Assembly (NCBI GenBank): GCA_964521575.1
Contig: CAZFSR010000012.1
Location: 1-56,994 of the forward strand
Length of the DNA stretch: 56,994 nt
Origin: 79-D21 sp964521575
Lineage (GTDB): Bacteria; Synergistota; Synergistia; Synergistales; 79-D21
Direction of reading: 5' to 3'
Shown: positions 16,134-24,122 of the stretch, piece by piece
Layout: every line of letters begins with the position of its first letter
Position numbering within the stretch: the stretch's first letter is position 1
Program-made: the position numbers and the translations under genes
The notes under the pieces: generated by a model
The model's input: only the letters and a program-made list of their open reading frames with translations
What the model was told of the DNA's origin: nothing
Databases searched by the model: none

Positions 16134-17324
16134 CTAGAGAACGATCCGGTCTTTCTCTGTCCGGTAATCCTCCCGCATCCTTTCCCTTAGCTCGGGGAAA
16201 AGGAAGGTTCTTAGCGAGGCCGCCGCAAGAATCCGGGCTCCCCTGACCAGGGCCTCGTGCGCCTCGGGTTCAATGGTTGCCGCCGCAAATTCCCGCGTGT
16301 GCCAGGCGTACGGCTGCCCCACGATCGAAAGAGTCGGCTGGAGGGCTGGACAACGCTTGCTCACATTTCCAACGTCAGACGACCCCTGGGCCCCCGGGCA
16401 TGGCCCGAAGGGCACCCCAAGTTCCTTGAAGACCTCTTCCATCATCGACTCCGCAGCTTCATTCGGCTGGACATCGTCAAAGGATAGCTCGAAATTCCTC
16501 CATTCGACCTCGGTCTCCGTGGCCAGCGCCGCCCCTTTCGCCGCGTTGTGGGCCTTTTCGACGAGCCGGTCCAGGACGCTGCGCCAGGGTGCCCGGAAAT
16601 AAAAACGGGCAACGGCCGACTCTGGAACGATGTTCGGGGCAGCCCCTCCTTGCGGGAGAATCCCGTGCATCCGCACTTCAGGGCGGACATGCTGCCTCAG
16701 CATGTCGATAGCGTGGAAGAATAGAGTGGCCCCGTTCAGTGCATTTCGTCCTTCCCACGGAGCTCCCGCAGCATGTGCCGCCCGTCCCTTGAAGTGGTAT
16801 TCAAGGGCGTCCATGGCAAGAGCGCGGTACCTCACGTAGGAGTTCCGCGCTCCCGAGTGGATCATGAGGGCCAGGTCCACCTCGTCGAAAAGCCCGCCGG
16901 CGGCCATCGTGATCTTCGCCCCGTTCGTCTCTTCAGCCGGTGTGCCGGTGACCCAGAGGTCCCCGCCCACCTCTTCCATCACCGAAGCGAGACCGGCCCC
17001 CGCCAGGAGGCTCATGGCCCCATGAACGTTGTGGCCGCAGGCATGCCCGATCTCGGGCAAGGCATCATATTCGGCCAATAGGGCCACCCTGCCGTTGTTC
17101 CCCCTGTCGATGCGCCCCCGGTAGGCCGTCGGAATCCCGTAAAAAGGAATTTCCACGTCGAAACCGGCGCGCTGGAGAAACAGGGCATGCTTCCTGCTAC
17201 TCTCGAATTCCTGTTCGGAAACCTCCGGCGTTGCGGCTAGATCGTCGCTCAGCGCGATCGCTTCCGCAGCGAACCGGTCGATTCCGTCGTTGACCTTTTC
17301 AAGGAGTCTCGCGTAATCGCCCAA
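16134..17324 (-). CDS. M20D amidohydrolase (AbgB/HipO-like)
   Basis: A 396-residue metal-dependent aminoacyl amidohydrolase of the M20D group, which includes aminobenzoyl-glutamate hydrolase and hippurate hydrolase. Signature segments are LLAEYDALPEIGHACGHNVH (metal ligands), TGTPAEETNGAK and DLALMIHSG. A dimerisation domain follows with RAAHAAGAPWEGRNAL. The start is TTG 17324, preceded by GGGAGGGAG. It is separated by 12 bases from the D-aminoacylase upstream and 18 bases from the M20 peptidase downstream. Likely role: freeing amino acids from N-acyl or aryl conjugates in the cytoplasm. Confidence 0.91.
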   Translation of the reverse strand: MGDYARLLEKVNDGIDRFAAEAIALSDDLAATPEVSEQEFESSRKHALFLQRAGFDVEIPFYGIPTAYRGRIDRGNNGRVALLAEYDALPEIGHACGHNVHGAMSLLAGAGLASVMEEVGGDLWVTGTPAEETNGAKITMAAGGLFDEVDLALMIHSGARNSYVRYRALAMDALEYHFKGRAAHAAGAPWEGRNALNGATLFFHAIDMLRQHVRPEVRMHGILPQGGAAPNIVPESAVARFYFRAPWRSVLDRLVEKAHNAAKGAALATETEVEWRNFELSFDDVQPNEAAESMMEEVFKELGVPFGPCPGAQGSSDVGNVSKRCPALQPTLSIVGQPYAWHTREFAAATIEPEAHEALVRGARILAAASLRTFLFPELRERMREDYRTEKDRIVL

Positions 17325-17336
17325 GGCACTCCCTCC

Positions 17337-18680
17337 CTAATCCGAAGATCGGCGCAACAGAAGGCGCCCTGCAGGGGCAAGTGCGATCTCGCCCTGCTCC
17401 ACCGCTATTTTTCCGTTCAACACCACCGCCGAAATGCCCTCCGGGGCCGCCAGCTGGTCTTCGAAGGTCGCCCGGTCGCGCAGGTCATCGGGGGAAAAGA
17501 CCACCAAGTCTGCCGGGGAGCCAATTTCAAGCCTTCCGGCAGGCAGCCAGGCCATTCCTGCCGGAAGAACCGTGGCGTGGCGAACCGCCTCGGCCCAGGA
17601 AAAGCCTTCTTCGCGGAGCCAGCGCAAGGCCCTCGGGAAAGCTCCGGCAGCTCTCGGATGACCTTCCCCTTGGTGCAGGACCCCGTCGGAAGCAACGGCG
17701 CAGAGAGGATGCTTCAGGCAGGCCCGGATCTCCCACTCGTTCATCACGTGGGCGATGATGAGAGCCTTCGGATCGTTCCTGCGCATGTCGTCGTAGATTT
17801 CCTGTGTCAAGCGCTTCCCCCGGTATTTGCCGCTGGCCGCTTCAAGGCTTTCCAGCCCCTTGCCCCAGCGCTCTTCGAAACCCGGGTCGAAAACCGTCGA
17901 GCCGATGGAGGTACAGAAAGCCGCATAGGGATAGCAGTCGAAAGTGACATCCGCTCCCCGCCCGCGGGCCTCCTCGATCAGTTCAATGGACCGTGCTGTA
18001 AAGCCGAAAGCCGTCATGCTTCCCAGGTGCGAAACCTGAACCCGGATGCCGAAACGCTCTGCCAGCGCGATGACCTCGGCCACCGAATCAAGGCAGTCCG
18101 GCCCATCGTGGCGGATATGGACGGATACGAAGCGCTTCTCGTACTTGCCGAGCACCCGGCAAAGGGCCTCGATCTCCCTGGGGCTCGTGTTCGGAGCGTA
18201 CTCCAAGCCGAAGGAAAGCCCGAAGGATCCGTCGGCCAGGTCCTTCTCCAGCAATTCCTCCATCCTGCTGATCTCGGCTTCCGTGGCTGGCTGGTAGACA
18301 TCCGATATGCCCACTGCCTCCCGGAGTGCCGTATGCCCGGAAAGGTAACCCAGGTTGATCCACGGGGATTTCCTCTTTTCCTTGACGCGGCCCATGCCCG
18401 GCCCGGAACCGCAGTTTCCCGCGAGTGCGGTGGTGACGCCCTGCCTGAGGAGAGCCTTCTGGATCGTCCCCGGATCGTCCAGCTCCTCGTCGTGCATATG
18501 GGTGTCGATGAAGCCGGGTGAAACGAGGAGGTCGAACGCCTCCAGCACTCTTTTCGCGCCGGGTTCATCCTTTCCGATGAAAGCGATCTTATCCCCCGAA
18601 ATCCCCAGGTTCAGTCTTTCTTCCGTTCCCTTCACGGGATCGATCAAGGTCCCGTCGCGAATCAACAGGTCAAGCTCCAT
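17337..18680 (-). CDS. N-acyl-D-amino-acid deacylase family amidohydrolase
   Basis: A 447-residue amidohydrolase of the D-aminoacylase/dihydroorotase-like group, which hydrolyses N-acyl-D-amino acids. An N-terminal beta sandwich (LLIRDGTLIDPVKG) precedes the barrel with GFIDTHMHDEE (metal site) and the metal-binding cysteine in AGNCGSGPG. LSFGLEYAPNTSP, HIRHDGPDCL and VSHLGSMTAFG follow, then the catalytic Asp in VASDGV. The sandwich is completed at the C-terminus (GSPADLVVFSPDDL). The ATG has GGAGGGAGG upstream. A hairpin (18707-18732) lies between it and the transporter gene upstream and may set differential expression. Confidence 0.9.
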   Translation of the reverse strand: MELDLLIRDGTLIDPVKGTEERLNLGISGDKIAFIGKDEPGAKRVLEAFDLLVSPGFIDTHMHDEELDDPGTIQKALLRQGVTTALAGNCGSGPGMGRVKEKRKSPWINLGYLSGHTALREAVGISDVYQPATEAEISRMEELLEKDLADGSFGLSFGLEYAPNTSPREIEALCRVLGKYEKRFVSVHIRHDGPDCLDSVAEVIALAERFGIRVQVSHLGSMTAFGFTARSIELIEEARGRGADVTFDCYPYAAFCTSIGSTVFDPGFEERWGKGLESLEAASGKYRGKRLTQEIYDDMRRNDPKALIIAHVMNEWEIRACLKHPLCAVASDGVLHQGEGHPRAAGAFPRALRWLREEGFSWAEAVRHATVLPAGMAWLPAGRLEIGSPADLVVFSPDDLRDRATFEDQLAAPEGISAVVLNGKIAVEQGEIALAPAGRLLLRRSSD

Positions 18681-18706
18681 GCCTCTTTCCTCCCTCCGGG
18701 AAAGAC

Positions 18707-18732
18707 GGCAGGGGGAATCTCTCCCCCCTGCC
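18707..18732 (-). terminator. Intercistronic hairpin (possible partial terminator)
   Basis: A 9-bp stem GGCAGGGGG/CCCCCTGCC lies between the transporter gene (ending 18772) and the D-aminoacylase gene. On the minus strand it is followed by GTCTTTCC, a weak T run. It could end some transcripts or protect the transporter mRNA. Confidence 0.5.
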
Positions 18733-18771
18733 CGCCCAGCTCCCTATTGAAATGATATCCGGCGATTGCCC

Positions 18772-20163
18772 CTATTGCCAGCCGATCATGACCGAGACGG
18801 CGATGAAGATCATCTGGACGAGGAAGATCAGCCCGAAGAAGGGGACGAAGTACCGCCACCAGCGCTCGATCGGCACCTTCGCGATCCCGCAGATGACGGG
18901 AAGCAGGGTTGTCGGCCACAGGATGTTCGAGAAACCGTCGCCGTACTGGAAGGCCAGGACCGCGGTCTGCCTGGAGATCCCGAGGAGGTCCGAAAGCGGG
19001 GCCATGATCGGCATCGTCGTGGAGGCCTGCCCAGAACCCGACGGGATGAAGAAGTTGATCAGCGTCTGCACGAAAAGCATGCCCTCGGCCGCAACCCAGC
19101 GCGGGAAAGCCGAGAGGGGCAGGGACATCCCGTAGACGACCGTGTCGATGATCTTCCCTTCCCGCATGACGACCAGGATCGCCCGCCCGAGGCCGATGAC
19201 CAGCGCTCCGAAGACGATGTCCTTGCACCCTTCGACGAAGGTCATGGCGATCTTGCTGGGGGTCCACCCGGCCAGGAATCCGGCCACGACACCCATGATC
19301 AGGAAAAGGCCCGCCAGCTCGTCGAAGTACCAGCCTTTCTCGATAACGCCCCAGATGAGCAGGGCGACCGTGCCGACGACCCACCCCAGGATCAGCTTGT
19401 CGCGGGCATGGAAGTGCTTCGTCACGAGCTCGTTGTGGTCAAGGGCGAGCTTGCCCATATCGATACCGTGCATGATGCTCTTGGTCGGGTCCGCCTTGAT
19501 CTTCGCGGCGTAACGAAGGGTCCACCAGACCGCCATCGAAACGAAGACAAACCAGCTGACCATACGAAGCGCCATGCCGGAAAAGAGCGGCAACTCCGCG
19601 AATTTCTGGGCCAGGCCGACCGTGAAGGGGTTCATGAAGGCCGCTGCGAAGCCCATGGCAACCCCGAGAGAGACCATGCTCATGCCGACGATGGCGTCGT
19701 ATCCCATGGCGATGGCCAAACCGACGAAGAGGGGGATGAAACCGAAGGTTTCCTCGAACATCCCGAAGATGGAGCCCCCAAGGGCAAAAAGGTACATGAA
19801 GGTGGGTATGAGGATCACTTCCTTCCCCTTCAATACCCTCAGGAGCCACCCGATGAACGAATGGAGGGCCCCCGTCTGCAGAACGATGTAGAAGGATGCG
19901 TAGACGAAAAAGACGAAGAAGACGACTTCCGCCGCATCGATACTGCCCTTCTGGACGGCGATGAAGGTGTCGAAGAAACTGAGGGGGTTCGCTTCGACCT
20001 GGTGATAGGTTCCGGCCACGACGATGGTCTTGTTCGTCTTGGCATCCTTGACGCGGTCGAATTCGCCGGCCGGCAAAAGATGGGTGCCGATGACCGCGAG
20101 AACGACGAGGGAAAACAGCAGGACGAAGGTGTGAGGAACTTTGCTCAGGCGATTGGTGACCAT
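18772..20163 (-). CDS. YfcC family (ArsB/NhaD-like IT superfamily) transporter
   Basis: A 463-residue integral membrane carrier with about 11-12 hydrophobic segments. It belongs to the YfcC/C4-dicarboxylate (DcuC-like) carrier group, whose members carry amino acids, dipeptides or dicarboxylates. Typical stretches are GGSIFGMFEETFGFIPLFVG, VGLAIAMGYDA and FFIPSGSGQAS with LWPTTLLPV. ATG 20163 (MVTNRLSK) is chosen because AAAGGAG lies eight bases upstream; the longer frame lacks family similarity. It is the transporter of the salvage operon, feeding the D-aminoacylase and two M20 hydrolases. Its substrate is therefore probably an N-acyl amino acid or small peptide (inference). Confidence 0.9.
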   Translation of the reverse strand: MVTNRLSKVPHTFVLLFSLVVLAVIGTHLLPAGEFDRVKDAKTNKTIVVAGTYHQVEANPLSFFDTFIAVQKGSIDAAEVVFFVFFVYASFYIVLQTGALHSFIGWLLRVLKGKEVILIPTFMYLFALGGSIFGMFEETFGFIPLFVGLAIAMGYDAIVGMSMVSLGVAMGFAAAFMNPFTVGLAQKFAELPLFSGMALRMVSWFVFVSMAVWWTLRYAAKIKADPTKSIMHGIDMGKLALDHNELVTKHFHARDKLILGWVVGTVALLIWGVIEKGWYFDELAGLFLIMGVVAGFLAGWTPSKIAMTFVEGCKDIVFGALVIGLGRAILVVMREGKIIDTVVYGMSLPLSAFPRWVAAEGMLFVQTLINFFIPSGSGQASTTMPIMAPLSDLLGISRQTAVLAFQYGDGFSNILWPTTLLPVICGIAKVPIERWWRYFVPFFGLIFLVQMIFIAVSVMIGWQ

Positions 20164-20191
20164 CCGGATTCTCCTTTCCGTATTCAGGGGA

Positions 20192-20377
20192 TTAGATCTC
20201 TTCCGGTTCGCAAAGCGAGCCGAGCGCGTTGGCAACCCGGCCGCACCGCCTGCAGACGTAACGCGGCGTTCTCACAAGGGCCTTGAAATTCTCCAGGTCC
20301 CGTTCGGCCAGGCCGTTCCCTGCAAGGGCGCACAGGTGCTTCTCGTGTCCGCTGCACAAGTCCTCTTTTTTCCCCAT
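20192..20377 (-). CDS. Small cysteine-rich (zinc-ribbon-like) protein, 61 residues
   Basis: Function unknown. The product is 61 residues, with Cys8 and Cys16 in the first part and a CRRCG knuckle plus a further Cys (SLCEPEEI) near the end. This resembles a small metal-binding ribbon. GGAGGAG sits eight bases before the ATG, so expression is well supported. It is the first gene of the run continuing with the YfcC transporter, 28 bases apart. It may be a small accessory protein of that transporter or a conserved leader gene. The region upstream (to 20549) is the shared divergent control region with the EamA gene. Confidence 0.68.
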   Translation of the reverse strand: MGKKEDLCSGHEKHLCALAGNGLAERDLENFKALVRTPRYVCRRCGRVANALGSLCEPEEI

Positions 20378-20549
20378 GACTCACGCTCCTCCCATTTGCC
20401 GGGATAAATTGTCAGCATTCAAAATTCCTGTTTCTTAGCTTAGAAGAGGGCCCGGCAATTTGCAAGGGAAATATTTAAGCTTGAATGCAAAATGGGGAGA
20501 GGGACAAACTACGCTAAAATGAAGGGCGCACAGCAGAGGAGGGTTCTCA

Positions 20550-21419
20550 TTGCCAATGCCGAAAAACTGGAAAGCCCTTTCCGCCGTCGCCGTGACCCTG
20601 CTTTTGTGGGCATCGGCGTTCGCCGGGATCAAGGCAGGCCTGTCTGCCTACACACCCGGCCAGCTGGCGCTTCTCCGCTTCCTGTTCGGATCCTCCGCCA
20701 TGGCGCTGTTCGCCCGGCTCAAAGGCATCGGGCTGCCGGAACGAAGGGACATTCCCCGCATCCTCATCGTAGGTTTCCTGGGGTTCACCGTCTATCATGT
20801 TTTCCTCAACTACGGGGAACAGTCCGTGTCTGCCGGTGGCGCCAGCCTCATCGTCTCCTTCACCCCCGTGATGACCGCCATCCTGGCTTCCCTCCTCCTG
20901 GGCGAAAGGCTCCGCCCGGCCGGGTGGGCGGGCATAGCGACCAGTATCGCCGGTGTCACCCTCATCTCCTTCGGCGAGGGGGGCAGGATCGCCCTCGACC
21001 CCGGAAGCGCCCTGATTCTCGTTTCTTCATTGGGCAGCAGCCTCTATAACGTTTTCCAGAAACCGTTCCTGGGGCGCTACAACCCGGTGGCGTTCACCAC
21101 CTACGCGATGACGGCCGGAACCCTTTTCATGCTCGTTTTCGCTCCCGGCCTGCCGGGAGCGATAGCCAACGCCCCGCTGGGCGCGACCCTTTCCGTCGCC
21201 TACCTCGGCGTGTTCCCCGGGGCCATCGCCTACAGCACGTGGACCTTCGCGCTTTCCCGCATGCCGGCCTCCCGCCTGGCCACATCGCTGTACATTTCCC
21301 CCGTGCTGGCCATCGGCATCGCCTGGCTATGGATCGGGGAAATCCCGACCCCCCTGTCTCTCCTGGGCGGTGCAGTCACTCTCGGCGGCGTTCTCCTGAC
21401 CAACACGAAGGGGAAATAA
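20550..21419 (+). CDS. EamA/DMT family transporter
   Basis: A 289-residue inner-membrane protein of the drug/metabolite transporter superfamily. It has ten hydrophobic helices in two EamA repeats, the first starting at LWASAFAGIKAGLSAYTPGQ and the second at LGSSLYNVFQKPFL. Members export amino acids or metabolites. The substrate here is unknown, but it is divergent from the amino-acid salvage operon. The start is most likely TTG 20550, six bases after AGGAGGG; ATG 20556 is the alternative. A perfect palindromic terminator follows. Confidence 0.9.
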   Translation: MPMPKNWKALSAVAVTLLLWASAFAGIKAGLSAYTPGQLALLRFLFGSSAMALFARLKGIGLPERRDIPRILIVGFLGFTVYHVFLNYGEQSVSAGGASLIVSFTPVMTAILASLLLGERLRPAGWAGIATSIAGVTLISFGEGGRIALDPGSALILVSSLGSSLYNVFQKPFLGRYNPVAFTTYAMTAGTLFMLVFAPGLPGAIANAPLGATLSVAYLGVFPGAIAYSTWTFALSRMPASRLATSLYISPVLAIGIAWLWIGEIPTPLSLLGGAVTLGGVLLTNTKGK

Positions 21420-21420
21420 A

Positions 21421-21451
21421 AGAGTGGGGTGCCCGGGCACCCCACTCTTTC
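21421..21451. terminator. Bidirectional terminator, perfect palindrome
   Basis: A perfect 28-base palindrome (AGAGTGGGGTGCCC at 21421-21434 and its complement at 21435-21448) is flanked by A and T runs. It lies between the convergent EamA and cupin genes and can act on both strands. Confidence 0.85.
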
Positions 21452-21470
21452 ACCGTCTTTGAATCACCGC

Positions 21471-21839
21471 CTAGTCCCTAATCATGACCAACATCATCCT
21501 GAAGCGTTTTTCCGCCTTCATCGAATGAGGGACATTGGCCGGCATGACCAGCATGCTCCCGGGAAGCACTTTCCGAACAACCCCGCCGACCGTGAATTCG
21601 GCCTCGCCTTCCAACCCTGCAACCAAGGCATCGAACGGAGCCTTGTGCTCGCTTAGGGACTGACCGGCGTCAAAAGTGAAAAGGGTTACGCTTCCTCCTT
21701 CGCCGTCCAGGATGGACCGGCTGACGATCCCGCCCTCCTGGTAATCGAGGACTTCGATCGGAGAGAAGACTTTACCCGCGAAATCGTTTCCCTTTGGAGT
21801 TTCTCCGCCACAATTGCCGCATTCGCATCCGCAACCCAT
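21471..21839 (-). CDS. Cupin-domain protein with cysteine-rich N-terminus
   Basis: A 122-residue single-domain cupin. The beta-barrel carries the two family motifs in short form, SEHKAPFDALVAGLEGEAEF and LPGSMLVMPANVPHSM. It has histidines in each but lacks the full ligand set. The N-terminus MGCGCECGNCGGETP has five cysteines in twelve residues, a likely metal- or cluster-binding tail. ATG 21839 is chosen because GGGGG lies about eight bases upstream, although an in-frame ATG exists at 21863. It lies downstream of the Fe-S protein gene with its own possible -10 (21909-21914). A redox- or metal-related role is inferred; the reaction is unknown. Confidence 0.82.
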   Translation of the reverse strand: MGCGCECGNCGGETPKGNDFAGKVFSPIEVLDYQEGGIVSRSILDGEGGSVTLFTFDAGQSLSEHKAPFDALVAGLEGEAEFTVGGVVRKVLPGSMLVMPANVPHSMKAEKRFRMMLVMIRD

Positions 21840-21908
21840 GTCTTTTCCCCCTTTTCCTGTCATGGCCTTGACGCCAGGGCACTATAGCCTTTGGACGGTT
21901 CCAGGAAT

Positions 21909-21914
21909 ATTATA
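21909..21914 (-). promoter_or_regulatory. Possible -10 element upstream of the cupin gene
   Basis: A consensus TATAAT lies on the minus strand in an unusually AT-rich patch. The best -35 at 17 bases (GACAAA) is weak, so regulator-assisted transcription is possible. Only the -10 is convincing. Confidence 0.4.
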
Positions 21915-21947
21915 ATTTGACTTGTTGACGTTTTGTCGTTTTGCCAT

Positions 21948-22715
21948 TCACTCGAATCGGTAGCGGATCGTTTCCTTCCCGATCACCTCACCCCTGATCC
22001 CAACCGTCGTCAGGGTGAGGGAGAGCGAAAGTCGCTGCTTTTCCACGGCAGATTGCACCAACCTGACCAGGCTGCTGCAGCAGGGAACTTCCATCGTGAC
22101 GACTTCGACCGACTTGATGCGGTTGCGGGCAAGTATGGCCTTGACCTTCTCCTCGTAGAAAGCGGAATCGTCAAGTTTCGGACACCCCATCAGGAGAACC
22201 TTCCCTTCGAGGAAACGCTCGTGGAAATCCGGGCAGGCAAAGGCTGAGCAGTCTGCAGCCAGGAGAAGGTCTGCCCCTTCCAGGTAAGGAGCGTCAACGG
22301 GGACGAGGGAAAGTTGGACCGGCCAGTTCCCCAGGCGCGAAACCACAGGACCGCGATCGGATACCCCGGAAACAGGAAAAGGCCTCCCGCGAAGGTCAGG
22401 TAAAGGCATTTCCTTCAAACTCCTGGCCATTGTTCCAGGGCAGCCGCAAGCCGGTTGTTTCGGTTGTTGTTTTAAGCCCTGGGCCCGCGCCGCTTCCTCG
22501 TCGAATTCTTCCGCCTCCCGATCCTCGATCGCGATAGCCCCCCTCGGGCATTCACCGAGGCAAGCGCCAAGGCCGTCGCAATACGTCTCGCTCACCAGGC
22601 GGGCCTTACCATCCACCACCGCGATGGCCCCCTCGTGACAGGCTTTCTCGCAAAGCCCGCAACCGTCGCACTTATCCTCGTCGATCCGAATGATGGGCCG
22701 TATGCTCCTCTTCAA
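21948..22715 (-). CDS. 4Fe-4S ferredoxin-domain protein
   Basis: A 255-residue iron-sulfur protein. The N-terminal two-cluster ferredoxin domain has CDGCGLCEKAC and, about 25 residues later, CDGLGACLGECPRGA. The rest is a cysteine-containing domain (ACGCPGTMA, CSAFACPDF, LMGCPKLDD, EVPCCSSLV) found in electron-transfer proteins of anaerobes. It may bind a further cluster. The start is TTG 22715, six bases after GGAGGGG, giving MKRSIRPII. It has a near-consensus promoter and precedes the cupin gene. Role: probably electron transfer or redox sensing in an anaerobe (inference). Confidence 0.85.
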   Translation of the reverse strand: MKRSIRPIIRIDEDKCDGCGLCEKACHEGAIAVVDGKARLVSETYCDGLGACLGECPRGAIAIEDREAEEFDEEAARAQGLKQQPKQPACGCPGTMARSLKEMPLPDLRGRPFPVSGVSDRGPVVSRLGNWPVQLSLVPVDAPYLEGADLLLAADCSAFACPDFHERFLEGKVLLMGCPKLDDSAFYEEKVKAILARNRIKSVEVVTMEVPCCSSLVRLVQSAVEKQRLSLSLTLTTVGIRGEVIGKETIRYRFE

Positions 22716-22752
22716 GATAACCCCTCCGTTATTCTTGTCTTATTTCGGCATA

Positions 22753-22781
22753 GTAATACCGTTATTCCATTTTTTTGTCAA
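22753..22781 (-). promoter_or_regulatory. Promoter of the Fe-S protein gene
   Basis: TTGACA (22781-22776) and TATTAC (22758-22753) are 17 bases apart. An imperfect inverted repeat CGGTAT-N4-ATGCCG (22747-22762) covers the -10 and could be an operator. Confidence 0.7.
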
Positions 22782-22877
22782 GCTGGCTTCCGCATTTCTT
22801 TCACTCGACTCTCTCTTGCCCGATAATGGAAGTTGCCTTGTCCATAAGAAAAACGGCACTCGAAGGAGGGGAACCCT

Positions 22878-24122
22878 GTGGATTCAACAACGGCAAAGCG
22901 GAGGCTTTGGTGCTGGGCCCTTTACGATGCCGGCAATTCCGCCTTTGCGACGACGGTCATGGCAGCGGTCCTTCCGGTCTATTACCGCGAAGTGGCAGCT
23001 CGCGGACTCTCTACGACCTCCGCCCTCGCATACTGGGGATACGCCTCTGCGGCGGCTCTTGCGGTCTCGGTGCTCACGGCCCCGTTTTCCGGTGCCGTGG
23101 CGGACGCAAGGGGCTGGAAAAAGCGGGGGCTTTTCTGGGCAACCCTATTGGGGGTCGCTGCTTCAGCCGGCTTGGCCCGGATCGGGCAAGGACAGTGGCT
23201 TGGAGTGCTCCTGCTGCTCGTGGCGGGAACCGTGGGCTTTTCACTTTCTTCCGTCTTCTACGATTCGCTCCTGCCCCATATCGCGGCCCCATCAGAACTG
23301 GACGACGCCTCCAGCCGGGGGTATGCGGTCGGCTACCTCGGTGGGGGAATCCTCCTTGCGGTCAACGTGGCGATGATCGCTCTTTTGCCCCCGGAAAGGG
23401 GAATGCGGCTTAGTTTCCTGACGGTTGCCGCCTGGTGGGCTCTATTTACCGTGCCGATCATGACCGCGGTTCCTGAACCTCCGCGTGATTCTGCCGGTGA
23501 TTGCGAGATGGCCGGCGCTCTTTCCCGTCCCTTCACGACCCTCCGTTCGCTCCGGCGATTCCCAGATGCGTTCCTTTTCCTGGTCGCCTTCTGGCTTTTC
23601 AACGACGGCATCGGGACCGTCATCAAGCTGGGGGCTCTTTACGCCTCCGCACTCGGGATCGGAAGGGAGCACCTTCTGGGGGCCCTCCTGGCCACCCAGT
23701 TCGTCGCGATTCCCTTTGCACTCGGGTTTGGCCGCCTGGCGGGCAAGATCGGGGCCAAGCCTGCGATTTTCATTGGCCTCGGGGGCTACGTCTGCCTGTC
23801 GATCTGGGCATTTTTTCTAGTCCGCCCCTGGCAGTTCTGGGCCCTCGCCATCGGTATCGGAACCGTCCAGGGTGGAACCCAGGCCTTGAGCCGAAGCCTT
23901 TTCGGCTCAATGATCCCTCCAGGCCGGAGTGCTGAATTTTTCGCGTTCTACGACCTTTCCAGCAAGTTCTCGGGAATCGCGGGACCTGCCCTTTTCGCGG
24001 TGATCCTCCAGGTGACCGGTTCTCCACGGTACGGTGCCCTTGCCCTATCGCTTTTCTTCCTCGCGGGGATGGCCGTCCTTCATCGTGTTGACGTCGAGCG
24101 CGGCCGCTCGGCATGTCTCTAA
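22878..24122 (+). CDS. MFS transporter, UMF1 family
   Basis: A 414-residue, 12-helix membrane carrier of the UMF1 (Atg22-like, YxiO-type) branch of the major facilitator superfamily. The N-terminus W-ALYDAGNSAFATTVMAAVLP is the family signature, with FNDGIGTVIKLGALYA at the start of the second half and GTVQGGTQALSRSLFGSM near the end. Some members export amino acids; the substrate here is unknown. The start is GTG 22878, eight bases after GGAGGG. It is divergent from the Fe-S protein gene. Its last 78 bases overlap, antisense, the end of the gene at 24045-24932. Confidence 0.91.
   Translation: MDSTTAKRRLWCWALYDAGNSAFATTVMAAVLPVYYREVAARGLSTTSALAYWGYASAAALAVSVLTAPFSGAVADARGWKKRGLFWATLLGVAASAGLARIGQGQWLGVLLLLVAGTVGFSLSSVFYDSLLPHIAAPSELDDASSRGYAVGYLGGGILLAVNVAMIALLPPERGMRLSFLTVAAWWALFTVPIMTAVPEPPRDSAGDCEMAGALSRPFTTLRSLRRFPDAFLFLVAFWLFNDGIGTVIKLGALYASALGIGREHLLGALLATQFVAIPFALGFGRLAGKIGAKPAIFIGLGGYVCLSIWAFFLVRPWQFWALAIGIGTVQGGTQALSRSLFGSMIPPGRSAEFFAFYDLSSKFSGIAGPALFAVILQVTGSPRYGALALSLFFLAGMAVLHRVDVERGRSACL

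Noticed and set aside
14904..16190. 428-codon plus-strand frame
   Set aside because: Antisense to the well-supported M20 peptidase gene; no motifs and no ribosome binding site.
18766..20286. 506-codon plus-strand frame
   Set aside because: Exactly antisense to the YfcC transporter gene; composition rich in Asp, Gly, His and Arg without hydrophobic core or motifs, typical of a shadow frame in GC-rich DNA.
20415..20488. Inverted repeat GCATTCAA ... TTGAATGC in the divergent region
   Set aside because: Arms of 8 bases are 58 bases apart with no matching promoter; could be chance.
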